Shown: in pieces, positions 44,548 through 55,600 of the stretch
How positions within the stretch are numbered: position 1 is the stretch's first letter
Layout: every line of letters begins with the position of its first letter
NCBI GenBank assembly: GCA_000310025.1
Contig: FN649758.1
Span: 1,446,494-1,510,493, forward strand
Source of the DNA: Ectocarpus siliculosus
Lineage: Eukaryota; Sar; Phaeophyceae; Ectocarpales; Ectocarpaceae
Direction: 5' to 3'
DNA length: 64,000 bases
Position numbers and translations under genes: made by a program
Notes under the pieces: generated by a model
What the model saw: only the letters and a program-made list of their open reading frames with translations
Told to the model about the DNA's origin: nothing
The model's database searches: none

Positions 44548-47500
44548 TCACTTCTTGGAAAACATAATGGTGTCCCGCTTGCTGTTGACGAGAGACCCGT
44601 CGTCCCTGCGGGCGCCGACGGCCGCCTGGGCGGCGTTGTGCTTCATCAGCTGCTGCGGCACGTGCGACTCCGTCGACTGCAGGTACTCCCTGAGGCCAAA
44701 CATGATCTCCTCATCGTGCTCCGTGAGGAAGGAGGTGGCCACGCCGTCCTTGCCCGCTCGGCCGGTACGCCCGATGCGGTGGCAGTACGTCTCGATCTTG
44801 TTCGGCAGCTCGTAGTTGATGACCTCCCTGCGCAGGGGGAAGGGAGGGGGGGGCTTGTTGTTGTTGTTGTTGTTGTTGTTCTATTCACGTGAGGGGGTAC
44901 TCAAGGAAGCGCACGCCGTAGCCACTAGATCATTGACTTCGCATACCGGGACAGAACGATATGTCGGGTTTTCGCCGGCCCAGGCTATTATCTACGTTTT
45001 ACAAGGATGAACCAGAAGCTGATAACCTTGGCAGTTAGCGGGGGGGTTGGGGGTTGGGGGATCAATTTATCGATCACCGGGTTAGAGCTACAAAGGTGCC
45101 CATTGACGTGCAACAGAAACACTCGGTTCGTTCAGCCAACGCGGAAACGAATGGGGGCTACGGGCGCTTTCGGCGCATCGGAACCTGGGACGATTCAGAG
45201 ACAAAAAAAAACAAAAAATACCCCGTGTGTATCGAGGCGCTTTACGCCAACCTCTGGGCTGTATGAACGGCGTGTATCTACGTGCCACCAGAGCCGTAAA
45301 CGAGGCTCGAAAAGCGTGTAGTGTTATATTCCGAAACATCGGGGAAGCTGATTACGTACGACGGAGCCCAATCAGCCCCCCAAAAAAGTGTGTGGTGGCA
45401 ACACACAGTCAGTAGCAGTCTTGGGCATGATTCTGACCTTGACATCTGGGATATCGAGGCCGCGAGACGCCACGTCCGTAGCGACCAGCACGGTGTAATC
45501 GCCGTCGCGGAAGCTCTCCAAGTTCTCTTCTCGTTGGTCCTGCGGGATGCGATCGATCATCATGGCATCAGGAGACGAGGAAATCAAACGACAGACGACG
45601 CAAAAATATCAAGTCCAAGGAGACTCCTGCAGTGTGGCGTTCCTCCTGTTGTGACCACGGCTGGTGCTTCCAGCAATAGTGCCGAAACGTGCAAAATACC
45701 TACAAAATGGGATAACAAGAACAAACAAAAGAGAGCTATTATAGACGAAAACTAAGAAAACAACGAGATGCCTAGTCTGGACGAGATCGCGCACGAAAAG
45801 AGGACCAAAAACAGTACAGCAACTGGCGCCCCACGACACAGACGAAACAAAAAAAAAAAAAAGAGGGGAGAGAGACGGGTGGACGAGACTCAACAAACAA
45901 ACCACGAGGACGAAAGGCCCGGCCGTACTGGACTGGTTGAACCTTAATTGCGGTCCGGCGCCAAAGACACAGACCCACCCCGCTGCAGCTTGGCAGCACC
46001 AAGAAAGGTCGGAGGAGGAGATCGGAGGAGGTGCGAGAAGGGCGCCAACGCCACAAACAACCACGCGCTCATCGTCACCACAAACACGACGACGATGGCG
46101 ATGGCGATGGCGATGGCCATGTTGTCGACCAACAACAAACCACAAAATAAGAAGGACAACGAGAACAACAAACACCAAACAAGAAAACATCAAGAAAACA
46201 ACAACGACAACAACAGGAACAACAGGAACAACAGGAACAAACACCAACCAACAACAACAAACACTTGCCAAAAAACAAACAAAAATACTTGCCTGTGTCT
46301 TGCCGCCGTGGAGGACCCCGGTGGGGAAGCCCGCCTGCTCCAGCTGCCGCCCGAGCATGTCCGCACTCTTCTTCGTGTTGATGAAAACCAGAACCTGAGA
46401 AATGGACCAGATTACGGCGACGGGTTTGAGGGTCCCACACAACGGAAAACACATTGGGGGGGGGGGGAGGAGAAGGTGAGAACACGTCTCATGTTCGTGG
46501 GGGGGGGGGATTGATTGTTGAGAATCGTNNNNNNNNNNNNNNNNNNNNNNNNNNNNNNNNNNNNNNNNNNNNNNNNNNNNNNNNNNNNNNNNNNNNNNNN
46601 NNNNNNNNNNNNNNNNNNNNNNNNNNNNAATGCCGATGCCCATTTTTTCGCCCCCCACCAACCCCCAAATTAAGAAGGCCACCGGGACCACCAACCCCCA
46701 ACCAAGAAACCTCCAAGAAACCACCACCGCCACCACCGGGACCACCGGGACCACCGGGAACAACCCCCACCCAACACCACCAACCCCTTCCCAAAAAACA
46801 AACAAAAATCCTTCCCTTTTTCTTCCCCCCGGGGGGGCCCCCGGGGGGGAACCCCCCCTCCCCCACCTCCCCCCCGACCATTCCCCCCCTTTTTTTCGTT
46901 TTGACAAAACCCAGACCCTGAAAAATGGCCCAGTTTCCGGCGCCGGGTTTGGGGTTCCCCCCCACCGAAAACCCCTTTGGGGGGGGGGGGAGGAGAAGGT
47001 GAGAACACGTCTCATGTTCGTGGGGGGGGGGGATTGATTGTTGAGAATCGTAGCCGACCAAGAACAATGACAGAGCAGTCCAAAAATTGCACACACACAT
47101 ACCATGGTAAGCATACAGGAAGCAGTACACAATGGTAAGTTTCAATACATGACCAAAAAAACTGAGTACCGTGTGGAGAGCGGAACTCTATCCAACGTAC
47201 AAGTGATCCCTCCGGAGGAGTGGGCTCATGAGAGCACAGCAGTCTAATCTAAGGGCGATATGCGTACGAGATGAAAATAAAAGCCGGGAGCAGGACCAAC
47301 CCCCACAGCTGGCTGCCAGCTACCCGACAGCTCACACAGCTGACGTGTTTTTCTTGAATCGAAGAGCCCGGCGAACCGCAACGAATCAAAAAAAGAAAAG
47401 AAGGATAATCTAAAAAAAACTGTACAAACACTGCCTTACCCACGTACTTACCCTGTCTTCCTTGTCGTGACCGCGGAGGAGCTCCGTGACCTTGGTCTTC

Positions 47501-50500
47501 TTCTGCGCCTCCGTCATCCACAACACCCTCTGCTCGATACGCCTATTCTTACCCGTGTCTTCGTCCCCGATCTGCTCCGGTGCCCAACAGAGAGTCGGGG
47601 AAGGGGCGGGGGGGGGGGGGGTACTCATGTTTTGCATGCCTTAACGGGGAAGGGGGTTCGTAAACGAGTGGCAACTCTTCTTGGGGAACACGAAGACCTG
47701 AATCTCGGCGCTGGTGTCGACTTAGTGCTTTTGCTAGGGACACAACCTCTTCCTAGGGTTTTAGGCTTAGAAAACAGGGAGGTGTCTGTGTCGGCGGTTG
47801 AAACGTTGAACCCGTCTACCGGGCGGGACGGATGTGAGCTGCGACGTTTTCAATTGTACCGGCGTTGTTCTTATGCGTAGCGTATTGGAAAATGCTGGCA
47901 CGACTTCCGTCGCGTACGGTACAAACGGCGGCTCCAACGCTTCGTACCAGCAACACCAACGACGACGATGTTCCTTGGACAAACAATGAAGACAGAAACA
48001 CACTTTCCTTACAATCGTTCACAGCAACAAGTTGACAACAACAACAACAACAACAGAACAGATACACACCTGTACGATCGCGGGGTGTCGCAGATACTTC
48101 TTGGCCATCTTCTCTACGGCCGCGGGCATGGTGGCGCTGAACATGGCCGTCACGCGCACCAGGTCTGCCGCGCTCCTGGCCTGCTTAGCCTTCTTCTCCT
48201 GCTTGTAGGCCAACTCCGCGTCGTCGGCCTTGAGGGTGCCGCCCATGGCCTCCAGCACTGCTAACACCTGCGGGTGTACGTACGTAACATATGTTGTTAT
48301 TGTTGTTTGTTGTTGTTGTTTCTGTTGTTGATGTGTGTTGTTGGTGCTGTTGTTGTTTGTCGTCGTTGCTGTTGTTGTTGCTGTTGTTGATGATGTTGAT
48401 GCTGTTGATGTTATTGGTGTTACAAAAGCCTCATTATCGGGAAAACCCATGCCGACTGAAACATGCCGCTCATTTCCAGTAACAAAAAAACACCACCAGC
48501 CTCGACATCAACAAGATGGTGCTACTACACCACAAACACACGGTTGCCTTCGAACCACACCCCCCCTTTTTCCAACAAAGCTCACAACGGCCAACAAGCG
48601 AGATGGCACCACTCATACACACCTGGTCTTCGAAACCCATGTCAATCATCCGGTCAGCCTCGTCCAGCACCACGTAGTTACACTGGTTCAGCACCAGGTA
48701 GTGCTTCTCCACGCAGTCGTTCAGCCGACCGGGAGTGCCGATGATGATCTCAACCCCCTTCCGGAGGGTGAAGGCCTGGGCCTCAATGTCTTGCCCGCCG
48801 ACCACGCAGACGGTGTTGAGCCCCGCGAACTTGCAGAACTTCTTGCACTCTTCCTCGATCTGGTGGGAGGGGAGGGGGGAACAACGCGAGAAAATGGTTA
48901 CATTGAAGGGGTTGCTGCACTTCATGGTACATGGTACTGTTGCGCCCGGTGCCTCTTTGTCGCGTTGATCATCCATAAATTAATTGTGCTGATGTTTCGA
49001 TATAGTGTCGACGTTGGCCGTTCCCGTTTGGTACGACATATCTCTCTCAACGTCCCAACACCAGCTGCCATGATGGCGTCCGGACAACACAGAAAAACAC
49101 GACCCATATCGAGCGCACTCTGCTGGTGCGTTGCCGTTGGATCTGCCCAAACGGTGTTACATACCCTCCCCAGACTCTCGCCCCCGCCCCCCCCCTGGTC
49201 CAATGAAAAACCGTCCCGGTGTTGTACTGTAGGGACGCGAGGTCAATTGCCTAACGATTACGGCATTCACGGCGATGAGTACACCCTTAGCCCCGGGAAT
49301 AATTACCTGGATTGCGAGCTCGCGAGTGGGTGCCATGATGAGAGCGAGAGGCCCCTGGTCCGCCACCCGGTCGCGCATGCCGGCCTCCAGGGACAGGATG
49401 TAGGCGATCATGGGGATGCCGAAGGCCGCCGTCTTACCCGACCCTGTTTCGGCGATGCCGATGATGTCCCTCCGCTCCATGCCGATCGGGATCGCCTGCC
49501 GCTGGATGGGGCTCGGCTTCTCGTAGCCCAGCTCCCGGATGGCCTCCATGACGCTCGAGGGCAGGTGGCCCTCCTCCCAGAACCGCAGCGGCAGCGGCGC
49601 CTTGCCGCCCTTGACCCGAATGTCGAAGTCCTCCCGGAAGATCCTCCAGTCCCTCTCCGCCATCTCCGCCAGTGGTTTCTCCGACCAGTGCGCCCCTTTG
49701 AGCACGGGGTCGTCGCCCATGCCGTCGGCCTCCGCCAGCGAGAACGCCTCCACCTCGGCCATCTGCTGCTCCCTGGCGCGCTCGCGGTCCGCCTTGTCCT
49801 GGGCCGTCAGGGAGTGGTCGGCGGCCTCGGCTCGGCGCTGTTCTTCCTGCCGCTTCTCCATCAGGGCCGTCAGGAAGGCGCTCTCCTTGCGCTGCTCGCG
49901 CATGTCGATCCCGGCGAGGTAGCCGCGCCCGAAGGATGCGTTGAGCTGGGCCCGCTCGTTGTAGAGCGGGTTGGCGTCCCGGGAGGTGTCCTCGCTCGCG
50001 TCCCAGTCGAACTGGAAGATCTTGCTGAACTTCTCGGAAGGCTTCACGATCTTCTTCTTCACCTTCTTCTTGCCCAGGTACTGCTCGCGCAGGAGCTCCC
50101 GCTCCTTCTCCTTCTCGCGCTGCGCCCGCGCCTCCTCGCGCTCGGTCTCCCGGGCCTTCTGCCGCCGACGGTCCTCCTCCAACTGCCGCTGCCGCTCAGA
50201 CGTTCCCCGCTCCGCCGCCGCGGCCTCCTGCTCCCTCCGCCTCGACTTGCGCTGCTCCTCCAGCCGCTGCAGCGCCTCCTGCTCGCGCTGCTTCTTGGTC
50301 TTGAAGGCCAGCTTCCCCGGGGGGGGCTCCGGGGCCCCCATACCCCCCGCCACGACGCCCCTCGCCGTGCCACTGCCACCACCACCACCACCCCCGCCAA
50401 ACTGCGCGTTTCCGCTGGAAGGAGACGCTGCGGCGGCGGCGGCGGCGGCCCGAGCCTTGGCGCGCTCGGCCGCCCTCTCCTCCGCGCGCGCGGCGATGCG

Positions 50501-51310
50501 GGCGAACCGGGCGGCCTCCTCCGCCTCTTCGTCGTTCACCGGCGCCGGCGCCGGTGCCGGTGCCGGTGCTTCTGCCGCGGCCGGCTCGCTCTCGGGGCTG
50601 GCGACCGTAGCGCGGCCGTCATCAGCATCTCCTCCTCCTCCTCCTCCGTTCGTGGGGGCCTCGGGAGTGGTGGGCTTCTTCGGTTCGAAGACGAGCTCTC
50701 CCTCTTCCTCCCCGTCGGCCATGAGTTCGACCGGGAAAGGGGTGTGCCCGTGCGTTGCCGCGCCCGAATCCCCGTTGCGTGTGCCGTTCGGCTTGTCGTC
50801 GCCGGCAGCAGCTCCTCCTCCTCCTCCTCCTCCTCCTCCGTTGCTGGTTCTTCCTTCCTCACCCTTGCTGGTCTTGCTGCTGTGCTTTCGCCGGTCCTTG
50901 TCCTTGCTGCTGCGGCTCTCCTTCTTGTGTTTGCTGCTGCTGCTGCTGCTCTTTCCGTCCTTATCCCGGTGCTTGGACTTGTGGTGAGAAGACGACGACG
51001 AAGACTTGGAGCGACTGCTGCTGCCGCCTCCGCCGCCCCCGTCTTTCTCGTCCTCCCCCCGTCGATGCCGCTTACCGCCGCGCTGCTCGCCGTCGTCCCC
51101 GCCACTGTCCCTCGAAGAGCGGTCCTTGCTGCGTTCCTTGGAGTTGCTGCCGCTGGAGCGGTCCTGCTCGCTCCTGTCCCGCTTGCGAGAAGAGGACTCG
51201 CCCTTGTCTCTCGATGAGGAGTGCTTGGAGGAGCGTGAGCTCTTGTGGCTGCTTTTGTGGGAAGAGGACCTCCGTTCGGAGTCCTCTTGCCCCTCGTCGG
51301 TCCTCGACAT
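44548..51310 (-). CDS. PRP28: DEAD-box pre-mRNA-splicing ATP-dependent RNA helicase PRP28/DDX23
   Basis: U5 snRNP helicase that, in the known family, displaces U1 from the 5' splice site. Seven exons (minus): 51310-49307, 48859-48623, 48267-48070, 47571-47452, 46394-46293, 45539-45438, 44823-44548 (TGA); 1012 aa, all in phase. The N-terminus is Ser/Arg/Lys/Asp-rich, as expected for an RS-like spliceosomal region. The PRP28-specific block [20 protein letters not shown] and [10 protein letters not shown] precedes the core. Core motifs: [10 protein letters not shown] (Q), AETGSGKT (I), APTRELA (Ia), TPGRL (Ib), DEAD (II), SAT (III), [12 protein letters not shown] (IV), [11 protein letters not shown] (V), [10 protein letters not shown] (VI). 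The C-terminus is RDTIMFSKK. Intron 5 has a GC donor (GCAAGT). An in-frame Met at 51466 exists, but the 51310 Met begins the RS-type sequence. Introns 1, 3 and 6 carry element A. Confidence 0.96.
44888..45018 (+). repeat. element A variant (subfamily B) in helicase intron 6
   Basis: GGGGGTACTCAAGGAAGCGC, ACGCCGTAGCCACTAGATCA, then CGTTTTACAAGGATGAACCA: the twin of 38816-38965. In gene orientation its terminus lies about 70 nt upstream of the exon 7 acceptor (44824), separated by a (CAA)n tract and a C-rich tract. Confidence 0.75.
46529..46628. other. assembly gap (100 N)
   Basis: A placeholder gap inside helicase intron 4, followed by a low-quality near-copy of the preceding sequence. Confidence 0.97.
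46629..47045. other. probable assembly artefact: degraded duplicate of helicase exon 5 region
   Basis: Matches 46107-46528 in order, but with As and Ts replaced by runs of C and G and homopolymers smeared. The last 70 bp (GGAGGAGAAGGTGAGAACAC through TGATTGTTGAGAATCGT) are identical to the sequence just before the gap. The second exon 5 it seems to contain (about 46815-46920) is not translatable to the helicase motif. This is best explained as an unmerged low-quality contig end. Confidence 0.85.
47600..47650 (+). repeat. element A terminal fragment in helicase intron 3
   Basis: A run of about 14 G followed by GTACTCATGTTTTGCATGCC. In gene orientation this puts GAGTAC and a C tract about 40-50 nt before the exon 4 acceptor (47572). 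Confidence 0.6.
49190..49300 (-). repeat. element A fragment in helicase intron 1 (next to the donor)
   Basis: GTAGGGACGCGAGGTCAATT, CTAACGATTACGGCATTCAC and GGCGATGAGTACACCC. Here the GAGTAC terminus lies within 25 bp of the exon 1 splice donor (49306), the reverse orientation relative to the gene compared with the other genic copies. Confidence 0.7.
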
Positions 51311-52603
51311 AGTTGATGTCTCTGCCCCGGTTGTTGTTGCGGTGAGCCTCTCGCGCCCGCCCGCCGCGCGGCGTTCCAAACGCGCCGACTGCTGCGTCCG
51401 TCCGCACCTATGACAAAAACACCAAAAGGTCTTGATGAGGATTCCAAGCCCTACCACAGGCATCATGTATAGTCATTCAAGACCTCGGCAGCATTCTTTT
51501 CTTGCTGCACTGGACCGGGAGCAGCAATGATGTAGTTGGTGTAACCGGTTGTACTTACAACTGTAAGCAATTTTCGGGTGCGGCACCGGTAAACTGCTGC
51601 CCTACCAAATAAAATCTGTCACGACCGCTTTATTAGGTTCACTTCACCGGTGCACAGGCCTGCCATGAACACTGACACAGACGCCTTTAGCTGCAGGTTC
51701 GTAGCTTCTGCCTACCAGGAACGATGTTGGCGAACATCCCGAACAAACAGCAAATCGCTTTCAAGTCCGACAAAATCTGAGACTGTTGACATCCAGGACT
51801 GGTCCCAGGAACTCTCCTTCAATTGTAAGTCTCCTTTTCCTTCTACATGTACTGACAAGTCAAGCTCCGGTTCCAAAATCTCTTCAGTTGCAACCTTCAT
51901 TTTAGGGCAATGCGGATTCGCTCGTCATCCATATTTAGCGCCCTGTGTTCTGTGTACGTTGGTTGCCGTTTGCAGGCCCTGATGAAGGCTACTACCGTAC
52001 CAGGCACCCTGTTCGCTCGTGGCGCGAACGGGCGGCAGAATCAAAGGAACATCCACGTTTTTTGCATTAAAAGTAACACGCAATTGTCTCCTCCGCAGAA
52101 ACACGGCTCGGCACTGGTTATTAGATCTGGGTTTGCTCGGTTGCGTTGCTTCCCGTAGCTTCTTTCCAGTTCATATCGCTGCCACCGGCATGTCCTGGTT
52201 GCTTCCTGGCTCGTGCGGCATGGTCAGTTTCCCGCACAATAAGTATCGATCGGAACCTCATCTCAAATACATCATGGTACTTCGAACACTCTCAACACCT
52301 CACACATGACCCACACCTTTTGATAGCTTCCGTCGGTGTTGGTTCCCAGTCTCCCTCGCTCTTCCTGTGCGCGTCCGGTGTGTGCTGGTGCGTCGCAAAG
52401 CCTTTGGGGATCGACAGCCAGGAAAGCTGTTACCCGGGAAATATTTTGCACTACCATTTGCTGTGCCCCAACCATTGCGCAGCAAACTCTCCAGAGAGAG
52501 GCACAACGTGCGAACGAGACAGCAGCACCGCTCTACACATGCCGCACTAAACAACGTGGACATGAACCTTCCGACCTCGTGTTGCAATGTCAATGTCAAT
52601 GCC
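51311..52603. promoter_or_regulatory. divergent spacer between helicase and PPR genes
   Basis: 1.29 kb between the two predicted start codons on opposite strands, so any promoters for both genes must lie here. I see no TATA box, CpG-type repeat or other defined element. The assignment rests only on gene layout. Confidence 0.4.
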
Positions 52604-55600
52604 ATGGCCTTCGTGGTCCAGCCGTCCTTTCCGGCGGTCCTCCCGGCAAGCAGGTGAGGTGAACTTGCAGACGGCGTCACTGCAATACAGCAGTCACAGC
52701 CGTCGCGCACAGCAGTTGTCGCCGGAGGTTTTCCTATATGACAAGTACACGGTTGTGGCTGCGTGATTGCGATCGGTTTCTTGGGCTCCTTTTCCTAGCG
52801 TCGATACACCAGCGTTTATCTCTGAAACGAGTATCCACATCCACGTCCACGCCAGCTGGTGTTGGTTGACTCACAAAGGAGTTCAAACGTTCAAACTCTT
52901 GTAAGAGACCAGGCTTATCGCCCTCGTCTACGGCGGCAATTGTTCTTCAACATTCAATAGGTCCCGCAAGCTCGACTTTACCACCACCCCCCCCCTTTGC
53001 CGCCACACAGACAACCCAACGTGAGGCGAAGACGACGTCCGTCATGGACTACGAAGACAACAACGTCGCCGCCAGAAGGCGGAGACGCCCCGCAGCACGG
53101 ACCCGCCGCTTCCTTCTCCTCGCTGGCCCTCCTGGCCTCCAAGCAGCCGCCGCCGCCGCCGCCGCCCCGGCAAGCGCCACAGGGAGGACGTCCGACAAAC
53201 GGCGACGAAGAATCTCCGTCGACAGCAACGTCACGGAGGCGTTACCCCTCGAGGCTACATTCCTCCCGTGAGAACGCGGACAAAAATATTAGTGGCCTCG
53301 CCGAATCATTCGCGCCCCCCCCGCCTCCTCCGCCGCCGCCGCAACGGCGGCCGCCACCGAACACCAAGGGCAAGAAGCGGCCACGCATTCCCGTGCCCCC
53401 CTTGCAGCGGGCCTTCGGGATGGGCGGAGCGTCGTCGCCGGTCGATGGCTCCTCGGGGCGCCGCCGCGGCCGCGCCGGGGGGGGCAGCAGCAGGGGGGGC
53501 GAGGACGAAAATTCCTTGGAGGAAATCCAGGCGTCCATCGAGGAGCTCCTGGGCATGCAGGGCTTGGGGTCCGGGAGTTGGAACAACGAGCCCGGCGGAG
53601 GCGTTCCTGCGGCGGTGGAGCGGGAGCAGCGGACTCTTGTCCGCGAGATCAAGGTGTGAAGCGGACGTGAGGGTTGTGGCTGCAGAGAAAGATAGGTAGC
53701 AGAATACAATGCGCGGTACTGCCGTGTCCAGGCACGTGCGTAGAGGGGTGTCGGGAGGTGTTTTGAGCAAGTGCTCCACCCCGCGCGTTGGACCAGTCGG
53801 GTCCGAAGATCATGTTCGATATTCGTGCGAATGCTGATAGGGGTGGAATAGGTTCGGCTCAGACGTCGGAGACCTCTTTCGTCGAATCGTAGCGTGCGGC
53901 TTTCATTCGAAGCTTCTCCACCTTTTCGCGTCAGGCCAAGTCATACATGACATGAGTGTGCGTGAGCGCGCCGGCCGTTTTTATCAGCTACGATATGATC
54001 TTGCCTTGTGGTTCGGTAGATCGATGCCTAGCGTACTTCCCTCGCAAGGGCCAAGGACCCGGCGCTCCCTTGCTAGGAAACCCTGAACTAACCACGGCAG
54101 TGATGCCCCCGCACCTTCCGACCCCAAAACACGGCAGGCACTGGGGCGGAGGGGCCGATGGGGCGACGTGCTGGAAGTGGTCGCACGGGCACGCCACCAA
54201 GGCACGGAGCTGAACTCGATCATCTACGGGTAGGTGCACGCTTCCTTCCTTCCTTCCTTCCTTCCTTCCTTCCTTCCTTCCTTCCGTGGCGTAGCGTAGC
54301 GTAGCGTAGCGTAGCGTAGCGTAGCAAGAGTTCTGTTTATCGGCAGTTTGGTTGAGTGCGCTTCTACGTCTGCGAGATACGGTACTTATGTTGGCTCCCG
54401 TTGACCGAAACAGTCAGATAGCTAAACTGGAAAAAGTAATCCCTGCGGGGTGGGCTCATGACAGCACGGCGTCATCAAGGGGTGATGCGAGATGGAAATA
54501 ACAAGCTGACTGCCAGCTGCTGCTGTGTGAGGGCTCCCAAGCTCACGCGGCAGACGTGTTTTCTTCTCCACCAGCCCAGCGAACCTCAACCTTACCACAT
54601 AGAAAAAAAATCAAATCCTGTGTTCAGTCTTGTAGTATACCCACCTTCTTGCCCCCCACCCCTCCGAACCCAATTGTTGTTGCTCTGTACACGAACCCGC
54701 CCTCTAGGTGCGCCATGAACGCAGTTGGAAGGAGTGGTCGCTACAAGGAGTGCATGATCCTCCTGGAGTGGTCGACAGAGGATATCGAGGTGCGCTTACG
54801 GGACACGCAAAGTCGGGCGGTAACGATGATCGTGGATGCTTGGTCGCTTTCGGCCCCATCATTTGAAACGCAGCCTCGACGTCTAGAGGACATAAAACTT
54901 ATTGGGTAGTCTAGAGAAGTAAACGCTTGTTGACTGGTTGGTGTGTCGCGCCTTGCGACCTTAGGTGACAACGAACTGGACAGAGCGAGGTTTGCGATCA
55001 AGAGTCTTGCTGTCAAGCACGACAAGCAGGTGGAGTCGGGTCAAGAACAGGTGTTCCCCGTCTACTTTCGGCATCATGAGTTTCGCCTTTGCGTTTCCTT
55101 TCTCCGCTTTTTTTTTATGTTTTGTTCGTATTAGCAGCCCGACGAGTACTGCTACAAGGCCGCCATCATCGCGTGCTCGGCGGCGAACCAGTGGGGACGC
55201 GCGCTGGACCTATTCCGCCGCTTTCAGCGCGCCACCGATGGCATAGGGGGGGCGTCTCCGCCCGCCGCCGCCGGCGCTGCTGGCGATAACGCCAAAGGGT
55301 TTGCCCCTGGCACGGCGATCTACAACGCGGTCATCACGGCCTGCGCTCGGGGTTTGTTCACAGAGGAGGCGTTGGCGTTTTTCCTCGAGATGGGGGAGCG
55401 GGGAGTTCGCCGGGATGAGGTCAGAGCCGCCGCGCAGCGACCTTTTGGGGGCTCCGTAGCTTGAATGGTTTCGAGGGTTTTCGGTCGCTCGAGCAGACTC
55501 GGAGAGCTGCTGATATTGGTGGGGTTGCCTCGAACAACGAGGGTTGGTGGCGCATCTATACTCGAGAGTTGCTGAGATTGGTGGAGTAGTGATGGGGTTG

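Noticed and set aside
46629-47045. A second helicase exon or tandem gene duplication.
   Set aside because: The pattern of C/G homopolymer smearing next to an N gap indicates poor base calling, and the translation does not keep the helicase motif.
49960-51300. Long plus-strand open frames rich in Ser/Leu/Arg opposite helicase exon 1 (including one of 960 codons spanning 48335-51217).
   Set aside because: They are antisense shadows of the biased RS-type and helicase coding sequence, with no family motifs and no splice logic; the minus strand carries all DEAD-box motifs.
54900-55040. An additional PPR exon reading DNELDRARFAIKSLAVKHDK.
   Set aside because: Its entry phase does not match exon 4, and joining exon 4 directly to 55138 restores the 34-35-residue repeat spacing.
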